A stretch of 64,000 bases of DNA from Certhia americana (lineage: Eukaryota; Chordata; Aves; Passeriformes; Certhiidae): assembly GCA_018697195.1 (NCBI GenBank), contig JAGMWU010000085.1, forward strand, positions 22,361 through 86,360, given 5' to 3'. The position numbers and the translations under genes are program-made. Below the pieces are notes generated by a model. The model was not told the origin of the DNA, did no database searches, and was given only the letters and a program-made list of their open reading frames with translations. Shown piece by piece: positions 38,281 through 48,500 of this stretch. How positions within the stretch are numbered: the first letter of the stretch is position 1; each line of letters opens with the position of its first letter.

Positions 38281-38322
38281 ACTTTATTAAATTCCGAAGC
38301 ATGAACTTAATTTTTCACACTA
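37608..38322 (+). mobile_element. Solo LTR-like repeat, copy 2
   Basis: This is the second copy of the repeat at 18486-19222, in the same orientation. It carries an (ATT)n run at 38243-38279 absent from copy 1. The sequence TTATTAAATTCCGAAGCATGAACTT before CACAC matches copy 1's end. No coding part is present. Confidence 0.65.
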
Positions 38323-38324
38323 GG

Positions 38325-38600
38325 AAGGGATCTGTGGAGGTGGGGAGGTTATGGAAGGGATCTGTGCAGTAGGGATGGATCCTGGGTGGGATCTGTGGGG
38401 TTTGGGAGAGTTATGGCAGAGATCTGTGGGGTCTAGGGTTCCTGGAGCAGATCTGTGAGGTTTGGGGGAGGTCATGGAAGGGTTGTGTAGGGTTTAGGGC
38501 TCCTGGAGGGGATCTGTGAGGTTTGAGGGAGGTTATGGCAAGGATCTGTGGGTTTGGGGATCCTGGAGGGGATCTGTGGGGTTTGGGATTTGTTGTGAGA
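38325..38600 (+). repeat. GATCTGTGGGG-type minisatellite
   Basis: About seven units of roughly 36-38 bp share GGGATCTGTGAGGTTTGGGGGAGGTTATGG. It resembles the G-rich intron repeats in TAP2 and may be intron of the unidentified + strand gene that follows. Confidence 0.7.
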
Positions 38601-39714
38601 CCCTCAGAGGGGATCTCTGGGTCCTGCATGGTCCATACAGGGAGGAGCGGTGTCTGTGGGGCTGGGGGTGACCTGTGGAGCTCAGGTGACCCCAGGGGTT
38701 TGCAGTGACCCCTGTGGTGACCCCATGGGTGATCCTGCAGTGCCCCTTCCCCCGGAGGCCCTGCACACCTTCCCCTAGCTGCACACTGAGCCTGGAGAGT
38801 CGCTGGTGAAGCTGCACACGGGGAGGGGGAACCCCTACAACCACAAGACCCTCAGCAAGGTCAAGAGGAGTGTGGACAAGACGCAGCTATGGAGGTACAG
38901 GGGGTCCCTGAGGGTTTTGGGGTGTCCCTGAAAGGTCACAGGGTTGTTTTGGGGGTCAGCAAAGCAGTCACAGGTGGGTTTTTGAGGTCCCAGAGGGATC
39001 ACAGGTAAGTTTTGGGGGCTTCCTGAGGGTCCTGGGGAGTCCCAGAAGGTCACAGGGCTGTTGTGGGGGTCACTAGAGGGGTCACAGGTGGGTTTTGGGG
39101 GCTCCATGGGGTTCTCACAACCTCAAAACCCTCAGCAAGGTCAAGAGGAACATGAGCAAACCCCAGGTATGGGGGTCCCAGAGGTCCCAGAGGGGTCCCA
39201 GAGAGGTGACAGGGCTGTTCTGGGGGTCAGAAAAGGGGTCCCAGGTGGGTTTTGGGGGTCACCAGAGGGGTCGCAGGTGGGTTTGGGGTGGTCCCTAGAC
39301 AGGTCACAGAGGGGTTGGGTGGGTTTTGGGGAGTCCTAGGGGTCTCCCAGTTACAGAACTCCCAACAAGAGCCTGGGCATACCCCACTTTGGGGGTCCCT
39401 GGGGGAGACTCCTGTAAGGAACCTCAGGGGTCTCTGGTGCCTTAGAGTTGTTTGGGTGTCCCTGGGAGTCTCAAGTGGGTTTGGGGCGTCCCTAGGGGTC
39501 TCAGGTGGGTTTGGGGCATCCCTGGGAGTCTCAAGTGGGTCCAGGGGGTCCCTGGGGGTCCCTGAGCCCGCATGTCCCCCCAGGAGTTCAAGGTGGAGGT
39601 GAGAAATTGTTCCTGTACACCTTGTACCACTCACTGCACCACTCCAAGTACCACACCTTCCTGTGCTGCAAGGAGGAGGGGAGGGCACCTGGGCCACCTG
39701 GGCCACCCTCTGTC

Positions 39715-40060
39715 ACTGGGGCCACCACCCTGTCACCTGAGCTACCTCCCCTATCAGCTGGGTCACCCTCTTGTCACCTGGGCCACCTCTCTGTCACCTA
39801 AGCCAACCCCCCATCACCTGGGCCATCCCCCTGTCAGCTGGGCTACCTCCTCTGTCATCTGGTCCACCCTTGTCACCTGGGCCACCGCTCTGTTGCCCTG
39901 CATCTCCCCTCTGTCACCTGGCATCCCCTATGTACCTTTCTGTGCTGCAGGTACAAGGTGAGGGCACCTGAGCCACCCCTCTGTCACCTGGGCCACCCCT
40001 CTGTCACCTCACATCACCCCTCTGTCACCTGGTGTCATCACATGTCCCCTGCTGTACTTT
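39715..40060 (+). repeat. CTGTCACCTGGGCCACC minisatellite
   Basis: About fifteen degenerate units of 20-24 bp (CCTGTCACCTGGGCCACCCCT) lie between exon-like blocks 3 and 4. Confidence 0.75.
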
Positions 40061-40129
40061 CCTGAGACTCAAGGATGAGTTGGCACCTGTGACACCTGGG
40101 CCATGCTCCTGTCACCTGTGTCCCTCCCT

Positions 40130-41030
40130 CTCACGGTGACCGTGCTGGTGGTCACTTCATCGCAGTGACCATCCCCCTCATGGCGGTCATCCCGTTGGCT
40201 GTCCTCTCCATCCCTTTGTGGTGGCCATAGCATTGACTGTTCCGTCCATCCTACTGACCATCACCCTCCTGGTGGCCATGGCATTGACCTTCCTCTCCAT
40301 CCCACTGGCCATTCATCCTCATGGTGGCCACCAGGATGACTTCAGCTGTGTCCTATTGGCCATCCCATTCGTGGTGGCCATGACACTGACCATCCCTTTC
40401 ATGGTGGTTACACATTCACCTTCTCCTTCATTCTATTGACCACCCCTTTCATGGTGGCCATGGCACTGACTGTCCCTGTCACTGCCCCTCCCCTCCATCC
40501 TGCTGGCCATTCCCCATCCCGCTGGCCATTCTGTGTCCCACTGGCCATTTCCCGTCCCACTGGCCATCCCACTGGCCATTCCCCATCATGGTGGCCATTC
40601 CCCATCTCACTGGGCATCCCGCTGGCCATTCCTTGTCCCACTGGCCATTACACTGGCCACTCCCCATCCCCTTGTCCATCCACTGGACATTCCCCATCCC
40701 ACTGGACATCCCGGTAGCCATCTCCCATCCTGCTGGCCATTCCCCATCTCACTGGCAATTCTCCATCCCACTGGCCATTCCCCATCCCACTGGCCATTCC
40801 TCATCCCACCAGCCATTCCCCATCCCACTGGCCATTCCTCATCCCACCAGCCATTCCCCATCCCACTGGCCATCCCCATCCCACTGGACATTCCTCATCC
40901 CACCAGCCATTCCCCATCCCACTGGCCATCCCCATCCCACTGGCCATTCCTCATCCCACCAGCCATTCCCCATCCTGCTGGCCATTCCTTATCCCACGGG
41001 CCATTCCCTGTCCCATTGGCCACTGTGGCC
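40130..41030 (+). repeat. CCATCCCACTGGCCATTCCC minisatellite
   Basis: A long array of an 18-21-bp unit shows higher-order pairing (TCATCCCACCAGCCATTCCC alternating with CATCCCACTGGCCATTCCC) from about 40800 to 40980. The long open frames on both strands here are repeat artefacts. Confidence 0.85.
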
Positions 41031-41204
41031 ACCTCACTGATGGCGGCCGTGTCCCTGCAGATGATGGCAATCGAGGGCTGAGCTGAGGACCTGGGCCAGG
41101 AGGAGGTTGTGCAGCGCTGCATGTGCAACCAGCCCTGGCTCGAGTGCCTCTTCAACTCCTTCAGCGACCTCCTGGCCCAGGCATGGGTCAAGTATGCCTG
41201 AACC

Positions 41205-42150
41205 CCCCCTCCCCCAAAAATGGGGACCTCCCCAAAAATAGAGTGACACCCCCAGAACTGTGGGGGGATGCCCCCAGGACAAGGACTGAACCTCCTGCCA
41301 TGGGGACGGGGATGGAGCTCCCGGCATGGGGACACCAATGGAGAGGGGAACACCTGGATGCCCCCACCAGGGTGTCCCAAAATACGGGGGGCAACTCACT
41401 CAAAAATCCAGGACCATCCCAAAAGCTGGGGGGACCCCCCTCGAAATGGGGGGAGGGCACCTCTGGGATAAGCACTGAACCTCGTGCAGTGAGGATGGGG
41501 ATGGATCTGTTGGGGTTGGGGACACCAGTGGGGGGGGGGAACACCTGGACGCCCCCACCAGGGTGTCCCAAAATATAAGCCCCCTCCCCATCAAAAGTCC
41601 CTCGAAATGGGGAGAGGGTACTTCTGGGATAAGGACTGAACCTCATGCAGTGAGGATGGGGACGGAGCTGCTGGGATTGGAGATACACCTGACACCACTC
41701 CCTGGGCACCCCAAAACTCAGGGGAACCCCCCAAAAAGATGGGGTGAAACCCCCAAAGGAGGGGGAGTGGGACAGACCATCCCGCCCCAGAAACAGGAGC
41801 TCCTGAGTTGGGGGACTTTTCTGGGGGTGGGAGGGCACCCCAAAAATGGGAACACCCCCAAAGATGGGTACAGCCCAAAAACAGGGTCAGCTTTGGGGGA
41901 ACCCCCCCCTCCTCCTGACAGGGTTGGGGAACCCCCAGGTGACAGGGACACCTCCCATGAGGACAAGGCCTCAGCCCTGGGGACAGGCACCCCACCCACA
42001 AACATTTAGAGATCCCCGCCCTTTGGGCACAGCCCCTCTCTAAAATTGGGGACACCCCCTTATTAGGGACCTCCCAAAATCACCCCAACAGGGTCTGTGT
42101 GTCCCCCCTCACCCCTTTTCTCTGAGAGGGTGGCTCTGGCCATTGGCACA
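41205..42150. other. Repeat-rich non-coding stretch
   Basis: Two or three diverged copies of a roughly 180-210-bp unit (CCCCACCAGGGTGTCCCAAAAT...GGGGACGGAGCT) occupy 41260-41700. Mixed C- and A-rich sequence follows. No gene was found. Confidence 0.55.
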
Positions 42151-42164
42151 AACACAGAGACACC

Positions 42165-42295
42165 ACCAAAAAAAAATAAAAAAAAAAAAAAAAAGGGGGG
42201 GGGTGGCCCCAACCCACACAAAAAAGGAAAGCCCCCCCCCCCCCCCCGAAACCCCCCCCCCCGCACACCCCCCCCCCCCCCCCCCCATTTAGATG
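42165..42295. repeat. Homopolymer cluster
   Basis: Runs of A, then G, then several C runs of about 10-20 bases follow one another within 130 bp. Such stretches are hard to sequence, so lengths here and frames across them are unreliable. Confidence 0.85.
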
Positions 42296-42299
42296 TATG

Positions 42300-44135
42300 T
42301 ATAAATGTCTATTAACAGCCCCCACTGTCTACTGGGGAGGGGTCCCAATTTTGGAGGACCCCAATTTTTGAGGATCCCCCAACATCTGCATCCCCTTGGG
42401 GTCTGCTCAACCCCAGGTAGCCCACAGGCTTATTGGGGGGGAGGGGTTCCCCCAGAATTTGCCACCTCCCCCCAACCGGGACTACCCCTCACCCCCCCTC
42501 CAGGGGAACCTGTAGATAAATTAGGAATTAGGGGGGGAAGGGGGCAGGGGTGTTCAAAGTGGGAGAGCCCTGCCAAGGGATAGGGAGGGGACCCCAAAAC
42601 CACCATCAGTCCCCACCCCAACCCCCCCTTGCCAGGCTATTTATTATCAAGTTGCCCCCCCGGATGGATTTGGGGGGAGTTAAAAGGGAGAGGACACCCC
42701 CCATGCCTCCCTCCCGGGTTCTGGGGAGTGGGGGACCCCCTTTTTCCTCCCTCCAGGATTTTTGGGGGGGCTGGAAATAGTGCATATTGTCAAAGTCTCT
42801 ATGTATCATATTGTATTTGCCCCCGGCCCCCCTGGGATCTCATTTACCCCCCCGGGGCGCACTTACACCCCCCAGGGGTACATTTCCCCCCCCCCCCCAA
42901 TTTGCCCCCCCTGGGTGGGGGTCGAATTTACCCCCCCTAGGTATCCAACACACAACCCCTCTGCCACCACAGGAGGGTTATTTGCCCCCTCTGAGGATTA
43001 TTTGCCCTCTCTCTCAATGCACCCCCCTTCTCAATTTGGGGGGGGGCTCCCTTCCTTCCCCCCATTTTTTTGTTCCTTTCGGGGTTTTTTAATAATTACT
43101 ATTATAATTATTATTATATATATTTGAGGGATTCCATAGCCCTTCCCCCTGATCCCCCTTCCTCCCCCTCCCCTCCCACAGGACTTTTAGAGGGATGGGG
43201 GGGTTTGAGGGGCCCCCCACTGGTACTCCCACCCTTTTCTACGGGCGTGTCATTTTTTTCTCGGGTTTTACTGAGACTTTTTTATCATTCCTGTAGCTCC
43301 ACAAGATTTTTGGCGGAAAAGGCGGAATTGGGGTGGGGGGAGAGATCGGTGAGATTTAGGGGGGTCACTCATCTACATGGAGACCAAATTTGGGGGGTCT
43401 CATTTTTTTGGGGGGATCATTCAGATTCCAGCAGAGATCATGAGAATGGGGTACAAATTTTGGGGGGTTACATGAGTTGGGGAGCTTCAGTCTTGGTGTT
43501 TTTTTGGGGGAATCACATAATTTTGGGTGGGGGTAAAATTTGGAGGCCTTGGTCATGGGGGAGTCTCATGATTTGGGGAGGAGGACCCCCAAATTCCTGA
43601 GGGGAGTGGGCAAAGAGGGAACCATCCAAAGCAGCCTTGCAAGGATTTGCTTTGGCCATGGCAGAGTTAAGGAAATGAAGCACCCCTGGTCTCATATAAT
43701 TTTTCTCACAATTTTCCTTATTTTATTCATGTTTCTTGTAGAAATACAGCTGGAGGGCAGGGCTCAGAGACCTGCTCAACTCATGACTGAAGTGAATGTA
43801 CTAAGTTTGGTAGGCCACAAGTCCTGGCAAGCCAAGACAGAATCCTGAAAGGAGAAGCAAAAGTTGTGCTTGGTGTGCTTCGTTTAAGATAAATCATGCA
43901 AGACTATATGTGCCTATGTTGGCCCTTACAAGTCTGTGCAAAAGCTCTATGCAGAGCTCTGATTAAATAATGTTACTTAAAAACACCTATCATGTGATTG
44001 TGCTATTTTTAGCTATAGTTGAAAAGGTAAGTATATTGATATAACCGAATCAATAAATCAGCTTTATTCTTGCATCAGCCTGGGGTTTTGTCTCTTCATT
44101 ATGAAAGTAGGGATCCCATCTCATTGTAAATCGCC
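42300..44135. other. Non-coding stretch, possible repeat remnant at its end
   Basis: Positions 42300-43640 are rich in C and G runs without exon-like structure. From about 43640 composition becomes ordinary, and AATCAATAAATCAGC near 44045 looks like a poly(A) signal, perhaps the 3' part of an LTR or of a lost transcript. No protein was recognised. Confidence 0.4.
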
Positions 44136-44139
44136 GTCA

Positions 44140-44560
44140 TCTCAAATCACTTTTCCCCTCATGCTTCCCACCCTTCTGTCCCCTCACATTTCCCATTATT
44201 TTTGGCCTCATGTTGCCTGCTTTTCTTCCCCTTACATTTCCACTGATTTTTTCTCCCTTTCTCCCATTTCCTAACTTTTTCCCCTCATGTTTCCCGCCCT
44301 TTTCTCCCCTCACATTTCCTGCCCTTTTCTCCCATTCTCTTTCTTACCTTTTCTTCCTCTCATTTCCCATCGTTTTCACTCAAGTTTACTGTCCTTTTTC
44401 CCTTCCAATTCCTGTCTTTCTCTCCCCTCATGTTTCCTACCCTTTTCTCCCCTCACATTCCCCACCATTTTCTCCCATCATGTTCCCCACCATTTTCTCC
44501 CCTCACATTTCCCACCCACAAATCTCACTTTTCCTCCCCAAGTCTCTCTGTGAGCTTTAA
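44140..44560 (+). repeat. CT-rich tandem repeat, copy A
   Basis: The unit is about 22-26 bp, CCCCTCATGTTTCCCACCCTTTTCT, highly degenerate. The same family occurs at 49240-49405 in this orientation and reversed at 52480-52790, so related arrays lie on both sides of and inside the MROH gene. Confidence 0.75.
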
Positions 44561-44684
44561 CGTAATCGCTTCCACATTGCTTCAAAAATGGTGCACTTTA
44601 CTCACAGGTAGAGCCCTTCGTGAGGTGCATTCACTACCATTTCTGTAGTCCATTTGAGTAGATTTTTTATTTCCTTAGAAAAGC

Positions 44685-44845
44685 TAATATATATTTAATA
44701 TATATATTACGATTATATATATTCATAATATATATTATTTATATTTGCAATATATATTACACATATTATTTACTCATATAATTTTCATATATATATAATA
44801 TCTATATAAATCTTCTTTACTTATATAAATTATATATACAAGGTA
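44685..44845. repeat. TATA-rich microsatellite
   Basis: Nearly pure A/T with ATATATT and TATATA runs, directly next to CT-rich repeat copy A. Confidence 0.85.
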
Positions 44846-45124
44846 ACTAAGATTCTAGAACTATGGCTGGTTCCAAAAGAGGTCTGTGGCTGGGCTTGGC
44901 TCCGGCCACATCAACGCCTCTCCGAGGATTTTAGACAGCCAGGTCCAAGCACCCAGGATCCTTCTCTCTGGCCCACAGTATTTCAGATTCTGTGACAGAA
45001 GCAGAGCCCACGTGAGGCCCCGTGTCTGCACACAAGGGGCCATCACAAGGCCCAGGAACACCAGCAGATGCAGTGGGGGGATGTGGCCGTGTGCAGGGAC
45101 ACAGCCCACCACAGCTTTTCTTAC

Positions 45125-45295
45125 CTTTCTGCTGGCAGATGAACTTCTGCTGGCAGAAGTGGGTGCAGAGATCATGCAGAGCCATAAAGCAGCCTTTTCT
45201 CTCTTGAATGATCTGAAAAGCTGTCCCAGCAGCTTCCCAAGGACTTCGATCCAGATCTCTCCACAGGCAGCACCTCTGTTCTCATTTTGACCAGC
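45125..45295 (-). pseudogene. Duplicated MROH exon, frameshifted
   Basis: This is a paralogue of the MROH exon at 49744-49909. Both begin after a CAG with AG-x-NE and share VLGKLLG, and both end in a K codon followed by GTAAG. It is 171 nt against 166 and needs a frame change midway (EIWIEVLGKLLGQLF, then MALHDLCTHFCQQKF). The flanking intron on the 3' side is also shared (GGGGCCATCACAAGGCCCAGGA at both places). It marks a second, decayed MROH copy beyond the 3' end of the intact one. Confidence 0.7.
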
Positions 45296-45596
45296 CTGTG
45301 GGAAGCAGGCAGAAGAGCAGAAGGGCTGTGGGAGGGCAGCTGTGCCATTTGGCAGGAGCCAGGAGGGGACTGGCCACAACCCCAGGGTTATTCTAGACCA
45401 GCTCACACCATGCTCAGGGGCTGTGGGGAATGGATCCCTACCAGTCACAGTGATGGCAGAGTCAGCGGCCATGGAAATGCTGGGTTGTGCTTTGAGAAGG
45501 ACCTTAGAAAGCCAGGGCATCCTTTCCACACCTCAGGATTCAGCAGGTGTTTCAGTTTGTGTCCCTGACAAGACTTATGTGAAGGCCCCTCTCTGC

Positions 45597-48500
45597 TCAG
45601 TGGCACCAGCAGCACAGCGTGCTCAGGGAGAATCCTGATCTTTGCTTCTTCCCCAGAGATTTCAGAATGAAGCTGGTCTGAGCTGCCAGGCAACAGATGG
45701 ACACATTCTTCTCTCTTGCTTGCAGTGTGTCAAGTTCTACAACAGAAACAGAGCCCAAATGAGCCCCTGTGTGTGCAGAAACCAGCCAGCTCCCCCGAGC
45801 CCTGGCTCCCCACTCACCCAAGAGGACCTCAGCCACGGTGTCCTCACTCTGCTCGGTCAGGTGCCGTGCAGCCAGCCCTGGGTACAGATCTCCATCAGCC
45901 CCTGCTCCCCAGAGTGCTCCCAGCAGCGTGGTCCCCAGCCCTGCCTGACCCCCTCAGCAGCCCTGGGGTGGTACTGGGCAAGGTGGCCACCAAAGCAAGC
46001 TGTGTGAGCACGGTGGGCACAGAGAGGCTGAGGCCCTGCCCATGGCAGTCCCAGGGCTGGGGGGGACAGGGCCAGGCTGCCCCAAGATGGACCCTGGGGC
46101 ACGAGACTCACCAATGAACCTGAGGGCTGCCTCTCGCATGGGGGCCTGAGGGCTCAGCAGGTAGGGCTGGCTCTGCCACACGAACCGTTCTGCCTGGCTG
46201 CTGTCCTTAGCCAGCTGCAGAGAGAACAAGGGTGTGGGCATTTCTCAGAGGCCCCCAGGTGGACAGAGCAGCCCCTCCTGCCAGCAGCCCCATGGCTCTG
46301 AGCCCTCCTGCCTCATGCTGGGGCCATGGAGGGGACATGGGCCTGGAGGAGGCTCCTGTTCTTGACAGGGGCAAGGCAGCAGCTTTGGGCCCTGGGCTGC
46401 TGCAGTCCAGGGGAGGCCCAGCTGCAGAGTTCACAGCCCCGGCACGCGGTGGTGGGCAGCCCTCATCCAGCCTGGGGCTCATCCTCACCAAGCACTCGCC
46501 CATCCTCCATTTCTGCTCTGTCTCTGCCAGGTGCCTGAGCTCCTTCCATTTGAGGAGCTCTGCAATAGCCAGGACGGCTTCCTTGGAGGCCTGCGGGACA
46601 GAGGCTGTGAGGTGGCAGCAGGGCCTGTGGAAGGAGCCCTCTCCACAACACCCAGGAGTCCCTGGGGGTGTCCAGGGGCCCACCACCCCTCTCTGGGTCA
46701 GTGCTCAGCCTGGACATCAGTACCTTGGCCACGCTGGGGACCTGGTCACTCATGTGCAGCAGGAGCCGGACCAGGGCCTTCCAGGAGTTTCTCCTCATGG
46801 CCTTCTTGTCCCTCCACTCCGCTTTGCCCAGCAGGTCTCTGAAGAGGCAGATGGAGCGCTCCCGCACACAGTCTTCCTTCTGGGAGGAAGGAGGAAAGGT
46901 GAGCTTCGCACACAGCGGCTCCCTGCCTGCGGCCATGAGGGGCTGAGCTGAGGGCTGAGGTTCCAGGCTCCCAGCCCAGAGCGGGCAGAAGCAGAGCTGG
47001 GTTCCAAGGCCTGGAAATCCATGCCAGGAGAGCCCAGGGGAGAGGAATCCATGCTAGGAGAACCCAGGGGAGCAGGGCCTGCTCCCAGTGCTGCTCCCAG
47101 GGCTGGGCTGCAGGGCACCCATCATTGCCCATGGCCTCTCTGCAGGACTCAGGCTCCCACACGAGCCTTACCGCATCAAAAAGGCGCCAGAGCCTCTGCA
47201 CCACCATCACAGCCATGGTGCTGGCCTCTCTCTTCTGCAGCTGCCCCAGCACATTTTGGCAGGTGTCCATGGCCATCACTGAAATGTCCCAAGACCAATT
47301 CCACAGGTATTTCAGTAGCTCAGGCAGCAGGCCCTTCATTTGCCTTGCCTGTGTAAAAGACAGTTTCCATTCACTGACAATTTCTGTGCCTGGTTGGTCC
47401 CCAGGCAGCCAACAGGTCACACCATGGCAGGGAGGGCATTTGGAGCAGTCACCCCAGCACACGACTCCCAACCCAGGCCAAGCCACCACCTGCCCTGAGT
47501 CCAAGTGCCACGTTCTGCCCCTAAGAGCAGCCTGCTCACCGTCTCGGCCTGCTCCGACAGTGTCACCAGGGCCCTGAGCACCAGAGGGACCATTTCCATT
47601 TTTGGAGAACTCAGAAGACTCAGATTTTTGTACAGTGGCCCCACTTTGTTCTCCAGCATGTCACCATAGGCCAACATCTGGAAGAAAGCAGCAGAGTGCC
47701 CGGGCAGAGCTGGCAGGGCTCCCCTGGCACAGCTGAGGGCAAAGGGCATGTGGGCTTCTCCTGCTGACGCACAGACAAGAAAGCGAGGCAAGACTTCTGC
47801 TGCCATGTGAAGACGTTCTTATACCAGTCCTGGATTTGGATTTGCAGCTCCTTCAAAACCTTCTCCAGAGTCTGGCGCACGGAGAACATCGCCTTCCACA
47901 GATAGACTTTGCTGCTGCAAGGCAGACATCTGTCAGCATGGCTGCTTTGGCTGCCACCTCAGCGCAGCCTGGGCCGGCCCTGCAGGGCTTGGGATGCCCA
48001 GGGACCCTGCCCAGGCAGGTGGAGACGGCTGATGGGGTGTTCCCTGGGGGGCTGGGAGCTGCAAGCTGGCTCTGGACTGCCTGGCCAGCTTTGGCTGCTG
48101 TGCACCTGGGCTGGGAAGCCTTGTGGGATGGAGGGCCCTGCTCCCTTTGGGGGTCCTGCAGTGCTCCTTGGCTCTGGCAGCCAGAGAGTCTCAGGGCCCC
48201 TGTCCCCACAGGGAACAAGCTCTCCAGCTGTCAGGGCCAGTACCTGAATATTGGCGCGACCTCCAGAGCTGTGGCGACAACTCGCCTGGGCCACTTATTC
48301 GCCATCAGGACAAGCAGTGAGCCAAAGCTGTGAGCTGTTGTTGTGTTTTTCTCATCACAGTACTCAAAGATGTGTCCCACGACCTTCGGCACCTGAAGGG
48401 AACACAGGTGAGGGTGGTGCTGCCACTGCAGTGCAGCTGTGTCTTGGGCTGTCCTGCCCATGCCTCTGTCAGCACTTCAAGAAGGCAGTTAACTCATCTC

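Larger units (their letters stand above)
38735..41200 (+). pseudogene. Exon-like blocks of an unidentified gene
   Basis: Four short blocks stand out from the repeats. Block 1, 38745-38895, can be read as ESLVKLHTGRGNPYNHKTLS followed by KVKRSVDKTQLW, after an in-frame TAG. Block 2, 39110-39172, is a diverged duplicate of its second half (NLKTLSKVKRNMSKPQV). Block 3, 39600-39690, reads LFLYTLYHSLHHSKYHTFLC. Block 4 follows a CCCTGCAG acceptor at 41060. It reads MMAIEG-stop and then [20 protein letters not shown] with [17 protein letters not shown]. The residue patterns look like real protein, but stops interrupt them. I do not recognise the family. A decayed multi-exon gene is the likeliest reading. 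Confidence 0.45.

Noticed and set aside
40533..41081. 182-residue frame and overlapping minus-strand frames
   Set aside because: Pure translation of the CCATCCCACTGGCCATT minisatellite.
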